Part shown: in pieces, positions 8,869 through 18,030 of the stretch | Numbering within the stretch: position 1 is the first letter of the stretch | Layout: each line of letters begins with the position of its first letter | Assembly (NCBI GenBank): GCA_965215385.1 | Contig: OZ244059.1 | Coordinates: 3,038,001-3,102,000 of the forward strand | Length of the DNA stretch: 64,000 bases | Direction: 5' to 3' | Origin: JAPORY01 sp965215385 | GTDB lineage: Bacteria; Pseudomonadota; Alphaproteobacteria; Rhodobacterales; Rhodobacteraceae | Notes under the pieces: model-generated | The model's input: only the letters and a program-made list of their open reading frames with translations | Databases searched by the model: none | Told to the model about the DNA's origin: nothing | Translations under genes and position numbers: made by a program

Positions 8869-10233
8869 TTAATGATAACTCAATCGTCCCAATGATTGGC
8901 TCCGACACTTATGCGCAAAAGACGACGTTAGTTTTTCGGTGATAAACTGTTCCTCCCCGCGTGTAAAAAATGCTTGCTCAACCAAAAAAGATTGGAAACT
9001 GGGGATCGGACAATGGTAAGTGTTAGTCAACGCGTCTTTGGCGAGTGCTCCTTGATGAACGAGATGCGTTACGTAACGGTCAATAGCTCCATCACCGGTA
9101 CCGAATTTTTCAGGGACACGCCATCCACGATCGGACGGACCACATTGCTTCCAGCAGCAATCAATTAGGTTACCAATATCCGATAGGTCAAACGGAAGCC
9201 TTTTTTCATTATGCGATTCGACCATATAAAGTAATGCGGCAACAAGCTTTTTTGACCGACGCATATCCACTGAATTTCTATTCTGATAATATCCGATGCG
9301 GTATTGATCCCGACGCCGCTCCGCTATCGACCAATCAGAAATTCTATCCAAGTCACCATCAACATCCGGCCGAAGAAGCGATTCGGCCAAGGCCTTCTGC
9401 GCCCAGTAGATATGGCGAGGCCATGCCTCAGTTGAGACGAAAAAGGAATGGATTCGTTGATGGTGTTGTCCAGTCTTTATACCGAAATATGTGCAGAACC
9501 CATTGACAACCTGCTGGAGTTCTTTCGGATTGAAAGCCCCTATCGTGTGGGAAAAAACACCGTTTGTGATCCCCATCTCGTCGACCCGATCTTCCGTATC
9601 ACCCAAACCAGCGAAGACAAGAGTTAGCGGCAAATGAACCTGGCGAGCATCGTGTATATATTGCAGGAACTGAGCGTGAGGGGTCGCAGGGTCACCCGAA
9701 AACCGCTGTGCCTCATCAATAGCAAGGATGACCGGATGAACCCATTTCTCAGAGGGAAGTATATCCCGCAGCATGAAAAGGTCCGTGGGTTCTGTTTCTC
9801 TCGTGATGCTCGAAAAATCCGCACTGAATGATAAAAAGCTGATACTCCCAGCTCTCTGTGCCAAGCCGGCACCGGTCGCCCTCAAAAGTTTGAACCAATC
9901 AGCTTGCGGCTTGGCAGCCACGACCGCAATGGCTTTCAGCACCTCAGTACGACGGTTTTCAATATCAGCCGGGGTTACAATTACTGGGCGCGAGATACTG
10001 TCTTCTTGAGTCGCCTTATTTTGTAGTTCCGTCAATATTGAGGTTTTCCCGGCACCCGGCGCACCTTGTATGACAATTGTGTTCTTGGGCTGCGCGTTTC
10101 CGCGTTCGAAAGCGCGTCGCGATGTTGTGAGAACTTCGGCGATGATATCTTCACGGCCGACAAATACGGGGGGAAATTCACCGCTATTATCGTTGATGAA
10201 GTTTTTTAAGGATTTGCGCTTAAATTCGGTCAT
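8869..10233 (-). CDS. AAA+ ATPase of STAND/Orc1-like type
   Basis: A 454-aa intracellular ATP-binding protein. Walker A is GAPGAGKTS at residues 57-65, Walker B VILAIDEAQ at about 168-176, and a sensor-like LTLVFAGLGDTE follows. The C-terminal part looks like a winged-helix domain ending near YHCPIPSFQSFLVEQ. The order AAA plus winged helix resembles Orc1/Cdc6 and STAND regulators used by mobile elements and defence loci. ATG 10233 is the start. It lies on the same strand as, and downstream of, a decayed DUF3883 protein, so both may come from one former accessory system. It is intact among many broken genes. Partner and target are unknown. Confidence 0.8.
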   Translation of the reverse strand: MTEFKRKSLKNFINDNSGEFPPVFVGREDIIAEVLTTSRRAFERGNAQPKNTIVIQGAPGAGKTSILTELQNKATQEDSISRPVIVTPADIENRRTEVLKAIAVVAAKPQADWFKLLRATGAGLAQRAGSISFLSFSADFSSITRETEPTDLFMLRDILPSEKWVHPVILAIDEAQRFSGDPATPHAQFLQYIHDARQVHLPLTLVFAGLGDTEDRVDEMGITNGVFSHTIGAFNPKELQQVVNGFCTYFGIKTGQHHQRIHSFFVSTEAWPRHIYWAQKALAESLLRPDVDGDLDRISDWSIAERRRDQYRIGYYQNRNSVDMRRSKKLVAALLYMVESHNEKRLPFDLSDIGNLIDCCWKQCGPSDRGWRVPEKFGTGDGAIDRYVTHLVHQGALAKDALTNTYHCPIPSFQSFLVEQAFFTRGEEQFITEKLTSSFAHKCRSQSLGRLSYH

Positions 10234-10344
10234 GCCGTAACCTTAATCCTCTATTATCTAATTAAGTTACCCGACCAATTGATGGTATTGGAGGCCCTTA
10301 ACACCCTCACTAAACGGATGTGCGTCGACCGCATGATCCTGAAA

Positions 10345-11050
10345 TTAGGATCCACGCCCCTCGTTACTATCTGCATTCCTCCACCCATGATCAAATGTGA
10401 AATTCCTTGCGCGGCGCACAGGATCCTGAATCCCAATGATTGTGGGTTTATCGGTACTCGCCCTTTCGACAATATAGAGCCAGAAACTCTTCCCTTTTTC
10501 TCAGGCCAACTTGAATTGCGCTAATGAAATGGCGACGGGACGATCTTCAAGGGTTCCAGTCATTGCCTTAACTTCGCAAACTTCGCACTGATGTGTGGCT
10601 GTTTGCGGAGTCGATCCACGATACAAATCAAACCCAGTATTGTTTTCCGGGGTTCGCTTCCAGTTAGGTTCCTCTTGCAAAATGAAATGAATCGCCTGCT
10701 CTTCCAATTTCATTCTGTTTTCATGTTTGAGATGATTTTGGTCGAGGTCTTGTTCGTCAGGCGCAACGCTAATGTAGGAGATAAATTTGCCGCCCGAAGG
10801 GCGGGTTGGCGTTTTCTCTCCGCTAGGAGTATGGTCATGATCGGAGTTGCGTTGATTGGTGCTTGGCCCGATGGATGGCTGGGGCGCGGTCAGAGGAGGT
10901 TGTTGAAATCCTCGTCCGCCTGAACTGGGCGGCTCGGTCTCGCCTCCTTCGGTCGGCAGGCCTAGCGTTCCAACAAGGGTATCGCGGTTTCTAATGCCTA
11001 ATTTATATTTCGTCTATTCCAGTCTGAGGTACCCTCTAAAAGAATTGAAT
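10345..11050 (-). pseudogene. DUF3883 C-terminal remnant of a large protein
   Basis: Minus-strand frame with nonsense codons but a clear DUF3883 pattern: LDQNHLKHENRMKLEEQAIH, NNTGFDLYRG, CEVCEVKAMTG, RPVAISLAQFKLA, then TGA (10503-10501), then directly in the same frame EKGKSFWLYIVERAS and IGIQDPVRRARNF. Upstream the same frame reads KYKLGIRNRDTLVGTLGLP and a Pro-rich linker, preceded by a TAG. DUF3883 domains end large helicase or sacsin-like ATP-binding proteins, often in anti-phage loci; the ATP-binding part is absent here. The domain itself has a PD-(D/E)XK-like GFD...EVK layout. Confidence 0.7.
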
Positions 11051-11134
11051 TTATGCGATTTTGACGAAATGCGGCAGCGGCACCAATACTATGCGTGCGC
11101 ATAGGCCTGTCCCGTCGTGCTCATTCTTCTTTTG

Positions 11135-11698
11135 TCATGGCCAGAGTGCGTCCAAGGGAAAGGAGATTGCCTCGAAGGGTGCTAGCGACACCGCAACCTC
11201 ATCCGACAGTGTTGTCAGCAGCACCCACTGTCCCTTACGGAGTTCAAAGGCTTCCAAGGTCTGGGCATCCGGATCAACAAACCACAGATGCGAAACCCCT
11301 TCGCGGGCATAGATTGTGCGTTTCTCGTTCTGATCAATGCGCCGGGTTGAGGGCGAAAGCACTTCACATACCCAATCCGGTGGAATGGCGAAATAGGCCG
11401 CATCCGGATAGTCTGGCATCGTCGTGCGTCGCCAGCCGGCCACATCGGGCACAACAATGTCGGCGCCCAAGTGCAACTCGGGCTCATCAAGAATCCACCA
11501 GCCACCGGGGCCACCGTCACCGAAACTAAAGGACGGGTTTAATTTTCCCCCGATAACAGAACTCGACCAAGCATGGCGCGAAGCGGGGCGCGGGTGGGTG
11601 TAGAGCGTTCCGTACAGCACCTCCGCCACCTGATGCGGCGGCGCGTCCAGAACATCCTGATATGTTGCGGGTTTTATGACCCGGCCTGGTTCCGCCAT
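11135..11698 (-). CDS. Uma2-family (DUF820) endonuclease-like protein
   Basis: A 187-aa protein of the Uma2 family, which has a PD-(D/E)XK restriction-endonuclease fold; the biological role of most members is unknown. The start chosen is ATG 11698 (MAEPGRVIKPATYQDVLDAP); the frame continues 23 codons upstream but the family begins here. Key features are GADIVVPDVAGWRR, DWVCEVLSPSTRRID supplying the Asp and Glu ligands, and GVSHLWFVDPDAQTLEAF. The length is normal and the frame intact. It stands alone between the DUF3883 remnant and a Cys-rich family copy. Uma2 genes are abundant in cyanobacteria and spread laterally, so acquisition is likely. Confidence 0.9.
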   Translation of the reverse strand: MAEPGRVIKPATYQDVLDAPPHQVAEVLYGTLYTHPRPASRHAWSSSVIGGKLNPSFSFGDGGPGGWWILDEPELHLGADIVVPDVAGWRRTTMPDYPDAAYFAIPPDWVCEVLSPSTRRIDQNEKRTIYAREGVSHLWFVDPDAQTLEAFELRKGQWVLLTTLSDEVAVSLAPFEAISFPLDALWP

Positions 11699-11905
11699 GC
11701 CTCTGCTTTGGAGTTTGAGTGAGGTACAATCTGTAGACAGCGTAAGCAAGGATGACCCGCGGGTCAAGACCTATTACTAATTTCCCGTTTGAAAGGTATG
11801 ATTTATCGGTGCAGGAAGATACCTCGCTCACAAGACCACCGTCTTGTCTGGGATGACCGGATTTGGCCGACGGCGACAGAGGCGGCCGCCCTCGGCCCGG
11901 AACAA

Positions 11906-12605
11906 TTAACTGCTGTCGCCGCATCCAAGAGCATTCCTTGAATCGGAGTTGGTGATGAACCGGTTGCCGCCGCGCGTGCCCCAGCACAGACATTCCTGCT
12001 GGTCTTGTCACGTCCGGGTAACGGCAAAGCATCCGTATCCAAGAGCACCTGTACTTACATCGGCGGTCCCGTCCGGCTTCAAATTCTGCTCCGCATTCGT
12101 GAACGTCCCCGATGTCTTGAAGCAGCAGCGAGAATAGACTTGGTTTCTTACACTTTCGTTACCAAAAGAGTAGCCACATAACGCGTATTTTTTTTCAGAC
12201 CATTAGCATTAGAAAGGCTTATGGACGGCAGGGATTGTGTTGCCGTAACTGGGATTCTCTCATCATATTCTACAATTGGAGACGTTCCTGACTGATTTTC
12301 TTTTACGATGAAAGAAACTACATTGCCCGTATCAGCACCAGAAACTGTTATGCCCGCGTTTGTTAGAACCGCGTAGGTAATTTCCGATGCCGTAAAAGTC
12401 ATCGTCGTGTCTGTCGGAGTCCCGAGATTCAATCTTGATCACGTGCCCAACTCGGTTTCGCCGCCCTTTGTGCAAGCATCCCCACAGGTAGTTGCGGGAA
12501 TGACCAGTGGTGCCGTCGCCGGACCGGTTAATCCGACCAGTCCAAGAGCCACCAAAAGGGCGGCCGTTAAGATATAAGGGGGGGGGGGGGGGGGTAAGAT
12601 TTCAT
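11906..12605 (-). pseudogene. Cys-rich secreted family protein, copy B, with poly-C tract (OFF)
   Basis: Starts at ATG 12605 after GGAG. It encodes MKSY, then 17 C (12594-12578), which in the present length leads to a stop four codons on (LIS-stop). With 15 or 18 C the frame would enter a good signal peptide (ILTAALLVALGLVGLTGPAT) followed by TTCGDACTKGG. That frame then meets TGA at 12441-12439 and continues with ISLSNANGLKKNTRYVATLL. A frameshift near 12155 leads into CCFKTSGTFTNAEQNL, PDGTADVS, GYGCFAVTRT, TGA (12010-12008), QDQQECLCWGTRGG, ending at TAA 11908. The layout parallels copy A motif by motif. Besides the variable tract it carries fixed lesions, so it is probably a dead gene. 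Confidence 0.75.
12578..12594. repeat. Homopolymer G17 (C17 on coding strand of copy B)
   Basis: Seventeen consecutive G on the plus strand, lying three codons inside gene copy B and directly before its signal peptide. Length controls whether the signal peptide is in frame. Confidence 0.95.
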
Positions 12606-12877
12606 AGTTTCAATTCTCCAAATGAAAGAACACATAAAAAATAGCAAAAGTTTGGGATGGTACAAAGGGTTTAAGTCAAGAAGTTTGGTTAGGTGGCGAA
12701 GGACACCGCGCACTTTCCAATTTTGCAAGAATAACACTGCCCATTCCGATGTCAGCGGAAATGCTGTCATTAGTCGACCAAACAAAATGACTTACACCCG
12801 TTGACAATTCAGTATCTCGGAGGGAATGTTCCCCCCGCGCGAACTAGTAAATCCATCCAAGACTATCCCGATGATCG

Positions 12878-13279
12878 CAAATCAAAGAGTATTCGGAACT
12901 TCACCCCGTGAGCCGGTTCATCGTTAGGAATGGCTCTTCATTTGAACCAGCAGGCATCTCTTATCGACCAGGTGAGAGCCTAGGTGGTCTGGCTGCGAAG
13001 ACCAACTATTATGTGGAAGTCTTTGCGACTGCGGCATCATCTATTCCGAAACAGGTGTTTGCTCGCCGCTGCTTCCTGACCGGCGGCACCTACACCATGA
13101 CGGTCGCCCCTGGAACTCAGGGCAAGTCCAGCGGGTGCTTCGCGATCAGCGAATTTAAGGGGACTATCGAGACCTTACATCATGTCTGCAACTGCTGGTG
13201 CGGGCGCGAAAACACCTTGCCCCTTTTTAGTGGAGACCAGGACAATCTCGACTGGCTGAACAAGTGGGATTGCCTATAG
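12878..13279 (+). pseudogene. Cys-rich secreted family protein, copy C, C-terminal part
   Basis: The frame opens after a stop at 12872; GTG 12908 is the first start but lies inside the conserved domain, so the N-terminus with any signal peptide is missing. It reads LGGLAAKTNYYVEVFATAAS, KQVFARRCFLTGGTYTM, KSSGCFAISEF, HHVCNCWCGREN and ends DWLNKWDCL. These match the family order: L..KT.Y.V.V, then RCF.TGG, then GC[FY]A, then C.C. Compared with copy A the loop before GCFA is shorter and the tail differs. Nothing similar to an N-terminal half is visible between 12606 and 12877. Confidence 0.55.
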
Positions 13280-13681
13280 CGACCGGTGCCGGATACGGGT
13301 GTGACGGCATTCCTGTGGCGCCTCAATCAAGCTGAGAATTTTCGGCAATCGGATGAGAATCCTGGCCTGCATCATCACCTGGCAGGCCGGGATCTCGGAT
13401 CACCGCGTAGGCGGCCGGGCTGCAATCTGCCAGTTTACCCCGCCGCAATCGATCGGTGGATCACGACCAACGCATATTCCAAGTCCACAGCAACTGGCCG
13501 TGCCGCCCCTCGTGTGCGTCTCTGATCGGATCCCGTCAGAAACGCATGACAGCACCAACGCTGGCCCGGGTCTGGTCATTGACTTGGGCAAAGCCCGCCC
13601 GGTGGCCCACCGCCAAGGTCAGGCGTGACACCGGAACCAGACCCTTCACCATCGGCGTGAGCGGGCCATGAACCCGGCGAG

Positions 13682-14272
13682 TCAGGGTGCCGTCTGGACG
13701 CATTGTCTGAAGAGGGGGCGCTTGGCAACAACCGGGAGGCGCGTTGCGACAGTTTCCCCCCTGACGTCATCGACAAACACCGTGACGGCGTAACGGGTGT
13801 TCGGTTGCAGACTATGGAAGGTGGACGTTTGGGCCGGCACGGTGCCGCGTGCGTTGTACGCTATGACAGTGTAGAAGCCATGGACCAACTGACCGTTGTC
13901 ACCGACCAGTCCGAGAAGGTACGTGGCACTGGTGGCGGTGCCGGGTTCTTGGATCTGCGTCCCATCCTTCGAGTACGGGCCGTTCACCTGACCCAGGCCG
14001 AATGAGGCTACTTTCACCGTGACCGCGTTGCTTTCCGTCGCTGGTGTCGCGCGCGAGAACCAATCGGGGTAGGTCTTCGGGTCCCCATGTGTAATGGTCA
14101 GGTTTTGGGGATTGATGGTTGGGCTTGCACCTGCCGGGCAGACTCCAAATCCAACCGTCTGCGCCTGCGTTGTCATCGGCAGGGCGAGGGTCAGGGCCAC
14201 CAGTGCGGTGGCGAGGGCAGCCGTCAGGCGGTCAAGGGGGGGGGGGGGTGAATTAAGGTTTTTCTGGATCAT
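13682..14272 (-). CDS. Secreted family protein, copy D, with in-frame poly-C tract (ON)
   Basis: A 196-aa exported protein of unknown function. ATG 14272 follows AGGA; an in-frame ATG eight codons upstream is less well spaced. It encodes MIQKNLNS, then 13 C read as PPPP, then LDRLTAALATALVALTLALP and a likely cleavage after TTQAQ. The hydrophobic segment LTAALATALVAL is clearly related to LTAALLVALGLV of copy B. The mature part contains FHSLQPNTRYAVTVFVDD, the family strand motif. With 12 C the frame hits TGA after TTG ACC GCC; with 14 C it hits TGA after CCT. The Cys-rich C-terminus of copies A-C is not present; the end RPLFRQCVQTAP may be a truncated or frameshifted version. Confidence 0.75.
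   Translation of the reverse strand: MIQKNLNSPPPPLDRLTAALATALVALTLALPMTTQAQTVGFGVCPAGASPTINPQNLTITHGDPKTYPDWFSRATPATESNAVTVKVASFGLGQVNGPYSKDGTQIQEPGTATSATYLLGLVGDNGQLVHGFYTVIAYNARGTVPAQTSTFHSLQPNTRYAVTVFVDDVRGETVATRLPVVAKRPLFRQCVQTAP
14236..14248. repeat. Homopolymer G13 (C13 on coding strand of copy D)
   Basis: Thirteen consecutive G, encoding four Pro plus the first base of a Leu codon directly before the signal-peptide core of copy D. The current length keeps the gene in frame. Confidence 0.95.
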
Positions 14273-14504
14273 GATTGTGTTCCTCATGGTTAACATTTTC
14301 CTGCATTATATAGTACTTTCCTTTCTGAAAATAGACAAACTTTCAAACCGAGCCACTACCGTGTTTTTGGGTGTGGTTCTCATATGGTGTCGGCCGAATT
14401 TTTGAAGCCGTTGATATTACTAGATAATTTTAGATCGGATTTCACGGCTCGCGCCAAAATTCACCCTAAACGTCTTTGATCAAAGACGAGAAAGGAGCAC
14501 TCTG

Positions 14505-15939
14505 ATGGCGATTATGCCACACGCAACCGATCTTGCCAAGTAAAAACGCCGCTGGACGGCGACGCGTCACCCGAGCAACGCCTGATGGCAGCGGGTCACA
14601 AGTTTGTCGAGCTGGCCGAAGAAGTTGGTCTATCCGCCGATATCGCGGCGCTGTTTCGACAGGACTCCCTCGCCGCCGAACCCGCGGTTCGCGATCTGAT
14701 GTTTGGCGTCGCTCGTGCGGTGCTGCAGCCGGCGTTTGCGGCTGTTGATGACCACGGGCCGTCGCTGACGGTCGACGGGAAATCGTCTCACCGAGTAGCG
14801 GTCACGCGTGGCGAGGCGATGACGATGTTAGGACCGATCGAGTCTGAGCGGTCACGTTATCGCCGGTCGGGCAACGGTGCGGCGATCATTCCGGCCGACA
14901 GTACCCGCGGACTGACGACCGGTGGCATGACGCCGGTGGTATGATACTGGCGACGGCCGGGCTCTCTCTGTCTCTGATGAGTGGTCTCACGGCTCGTGAA
15001 AGTGCTGAAGCGTGGCGCCAGTTCGGCGGTCAGGGCCCTGCTACCGCTTCGCTGATCCGGCTTTCAGCTGCGGTCGGGAGTGAACTGGCGGCGGGTTCCA
15101 ATGCGTTGCTCGCAACGGTTCGGGAACGCGCGGCCTTACCATCGGGAACCGCGTCGCTGCTGGTCTCACTTAACGGCGTCATGATGCGGATGCAAGCTGA
15201 AACGGTCGGTGACATCGACCTTGATGCCGGGGGGCGTGCGGCCGCTGGCGGGGTTGTGGGCTTTGTCGATGCCGCTGGCAACCGGCTGGATGCCGGTTGT
15301 TTTGGGCAACGGCCTGAGGCGGGTAAAGAGACTTTGCCGGCGCCGTTAAGTGCCGAATTATGCCACGGGCTCACGGTTGACCCGAACCTTAAGGTCGTGG
15401 CGGTCGCTGATGGGGCACCGGATAATTGGACGTTTCTAGAAGCTTTGTGCCCCGATCGGGTGCTATTGAATTATTGGCATGCGGCGCCACATCTGAAAGC
15501 GGCGGCGGGAACGGCGTGGTTTGCGAAATGGCGGCATCCGTTGCGCCACGACGCCAACGGCGTGGCCAAGGTCATTGCTGCGTTGCGGTATCTCCTAAGC
15601 AACGGAACGGCGGGCACCCAGCTCCGTCGCGAACTCGGGTCCTTTCGTCACAACCGCCATCGGATGGATGATGCGGCGGCGGCCGCCGGGTATGCCATCG
15701 GCTCGGGTGCGGTTGCAGCCGCCAACAAAGTTTTAGTCACGACGCGGATGAAGCGTTCTGGTCAGAGTTGGGGGCGGGACGGCGGTCAAGGGGTTCTGAG
15801 CATCCACGCCCTGGCCAAGTCTGGTCGCTTTGATCGGGCTTGGGAAGACTTGGTGCCACGCCGCAATCGCCAAGGTAACTGGGTTCCCAAAGTGCCGGCC
15901 AATGATAATCGTGCGATTCGCTTGGCATTGGTCGTATAA
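14505..15939 (+). pseudogene. ISKra4-family transposase, frameshifted
   Basis: Transposase of an ISKra4-type element, in three frames. ATG 14505 (after AAAGGAG) reads 12 codons to TAA; the true frame resumes at about 14540 (DGDASPEQRLMAAGHKFVEL) and ends at TGA 14942-14944. The rest is in a third frame, 14941-15939. Family marks are TASLLVSLNGVMMRM, VVAVADGAPDNWTFLEALCP, LLNYWHAAPHL, RHDANGVAKVIAALRYLL, AIGSGAVAAANKVLVTTRMK and SGRFDRAWEDLV. Each break is explained by a single lost or gained base. The element ends were not identified; the gene ends before a Rho-like GC-rich hairpin region around 16030. Probably inactive. Confidence 0.85.
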
Positions 15940-16230
15940 AGGCGCAAGATATAGTACACCATACAAGTTTCGCACCCATAGATTCCTTGCAAGTCGTCAT
16001 TCAATCAATTAGGCGCAAAAAGGGGTACCGCCGAAGCGGCCTGACTTATTTTCCGGGCACTTTGATTTTGTGAATTGGTCGCAGCTGCCGATTGGAAACG
16101 ACAGAGAGGCTGTTATCAGTCAAGATACGCCAAACGTAACTATATTAATTCCAGTGCCTAGCTTCCGCTCTCCTTGAACCGTTTCGGTGGTTCCTATAAC
16201 GATTAGAGATATCTCATTTACTGTTGCAAA

Positions 16231-18030
16231 ATGATTTCGACCGACGACATTCGCAATTTTTCAATTGTTGCACACATTGATCATGGCAAGTCTACGCTTG
16301 CTGACCGGCTGATCCAAAATACGAATACCGTGTCAGATCGCGACATGAAGGATCAGTTGCTGGATTCGATGGACATTGAGCGCGAACGGGGAATTACCAT
16401 CAAAGCAAATACAGTGCGAATTAATTATGTTGCCAAGAATGGCAAGCCGTACATATTGAACTTGATTGATACCCCCGGACATGTCGATTTTTCCTACGAG
16501 GTGTCGCGGTCAATGCGAGCAGCAGAGGGCTCCTTGCTTGTTGTTGATTCAACGCAAGGGGTCGAAGCGCAGACCCTTGCAAACGTTTATCAAGCAATTG
16601 ATGCTGACCATGAGTTAGTCCCGATCTTCAACAAAATTGATTTGCCGGCGTCCGATGTTGGTCGGGTGGCACAGCAGGTGGAGGATATAATCGGAATCGA
16701 TACCTCTCAAGCAGTTGCCGTTTCAGCTAAGACAGGTGCAGGCGTTATCGATGTCTTAGAAGCCATTGTGCACCGACTACCGCCTCCGAAAGGGCAGCAG
16801 AATGCCCCATTGCGAGCGATGTTGGTCGATTCTTGGTATGACAGCTACCTCGGTGTTATTGTCTTGATACGCGTCATGGATGGCACCCTCAAGAAAGGCC
16901 AACAGATCAAAATGATGCAGACTGGGGCTCAGCACGTTATTGAGCGCATTGGCGTATTTCGGCCAAAGATGGAAGCTATTGAAATGCTTGGGCCCGGTGA
17001 AATCGGTTTTATTACGGCTTCAATCAAGCGAGTTCGAGATACCCGTGTTGGTGACACAATAACCACCGAAAAGCAAGGTGCAATAGTGGCACTCCCCGGG
17101 TTTAAGCCCTCGCAACCGGTCGTGTTTTGTGGTTTGTTTCCTGTTGACGCAGCACGATTTGGGGACTTACGGGACGGCATTGAGAAACTTGCCCTGAACG
17201 ATGCCTCCTTTTGTTTTGAGATGGAGAATTCGACGGCTCTGGGGCAAGGTTTTCGCTGTGGTTTCTTGGGACTATTGCATTTGGAGGTTGTTCGTGACCG
17301 TATTGAGCGTGAATTTGGCGTTGAATTGATCACGACAGCCCCTTCGGTCATATATCATTTATACATGAAGGATGGCTCGAAGCGCCATATGCACAATCCT
17401 GCCGACATGCCAGATCCAAGCAAGATCGATCAGGTTGAAGAGCCGCGGATCCAAGCAACGATTCTTGCACCAGACAAATTTTTGGGTGAGGTCCTAAAGT
17501 TGTGCCAAGAGCGACGAGGGGTGCAAACTGACTTAAGCTACGTCGGTCAGCGAGCGATGGTTGTTTACGACTTGCCACTCAATGAGGTCGTGATTGATTT
17601 CTATGATCGACTGAAGTCCGTCACCCGCGGTTATGCAAGTTTTGACTATCAGCTGCTTGGTTATCGCGCTGACAATCTGGTAAAGATGCAGATATTGGTA
17701 AATGAAGAGTCGGTTGATGCACTGTCAGTGATGGTACACCGTGATCGCGCTGAGGTGCGAGGACGCGCTATGGTAGAAAAACTCAAGGAGCTCATTCCGC
17801 GTCACATGTTTAAGATTCCAATTCAAGCGGCAATTGGTAGCAAGGTCATTGCCCGAGAAACTCTATCAGCCTTTCGGAAAGATGTGACCGCTAAGTGTTA
17901 TGGTGGTGACGTCACCCGAAAACGCAAGTTGCTCGAAAAGCAAAAGGCTGGCAAAAAAAAGATGCGTCAATTTGGGCGGGTTGATATTCCGCAGGAGGCT
18001 TTCATCTCCGCCCTAAAGATGGATAGTTGA
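16231..18030 (+). CDS. lepA: Elongation factor 4 (LepA), ribosomal back-translocase GTPase
   Basis: Translation GTPase that acts on stalled or mistranslocated ribosomes. The 599 aa match the family length (about 600). The G domain shows AHIDHGKSTLADRL at 14-27, ERGITIK, DTPGHVDF, FNKIDLPASD and SAKTGAG. The EF-G-like domains follow, and the LepA-specific C-terminus includes RKRKLLEKQKAGKKKMRQFG. The start ATG 16231 has only a weak ribosome-binding site. It is single, with an ISKra4 remnant on its left and a 900-bp gene-free stretch on its right. Coding is intact, in contrast to its neighbourhood. Confidence 0.98.
   Translation: MISTDDIRNFSIVAHIDHGKSTLADRLIQNTNTVSDRDMKDQLLDSMDIERERGITIKANTVRINYVAKNGKPYILNLIDTPGHVDFSYEVSRSMRAAEGSLLVVDSTQGVEAQTLANVYQAIDADHELVPIFNKIDLPASDVGRVAQQVEDIIGIDTSQAVAVSAKTGAGVIDVLEAIVHRLPPPKGQQNAPLRAMLVDSWYDSYLGVIVLIRVMDGTLKKGQQIKMMQTGAQHVIERIGVFRPKMEAIEMLGPGEIGFITASIKRVRDTRVGDTITTEKQGAIVALPGFKPSQPVVFCGLFPVDAARFGDLRDGIEKLALNDASFCFEMENSTALGQGFRCGFLGLLHLEVVRDRIEREFGVELITTAPSVIYHLYMKDGSKRHMHNPADMPDPSKIDQVEEPRIQATILAPDKFLGEVLKLCQERRGVQTDLSYVGQRAMVVYDLPLNEVVIDFYDRLKSVTRGYASFDYQLLGYRADNLVKMQILVNEESVDALSVMVHRDRAEVRGRAMVEKLKELIPRHMFKIPIQAAIGSKVIARETLSAFRKDVTAKCYGGDVTRKRKLLEKQKAGKKKMRQFGRVDIPQEAFISALKMDS

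Noticed and set aside
13286..13671. Overlapping open frames on both strands between copies C and D
   Set aside because: None shows a motif or a start with ribosome-binding site; the stretch looks like diverged C-terminal sequence of copy D.
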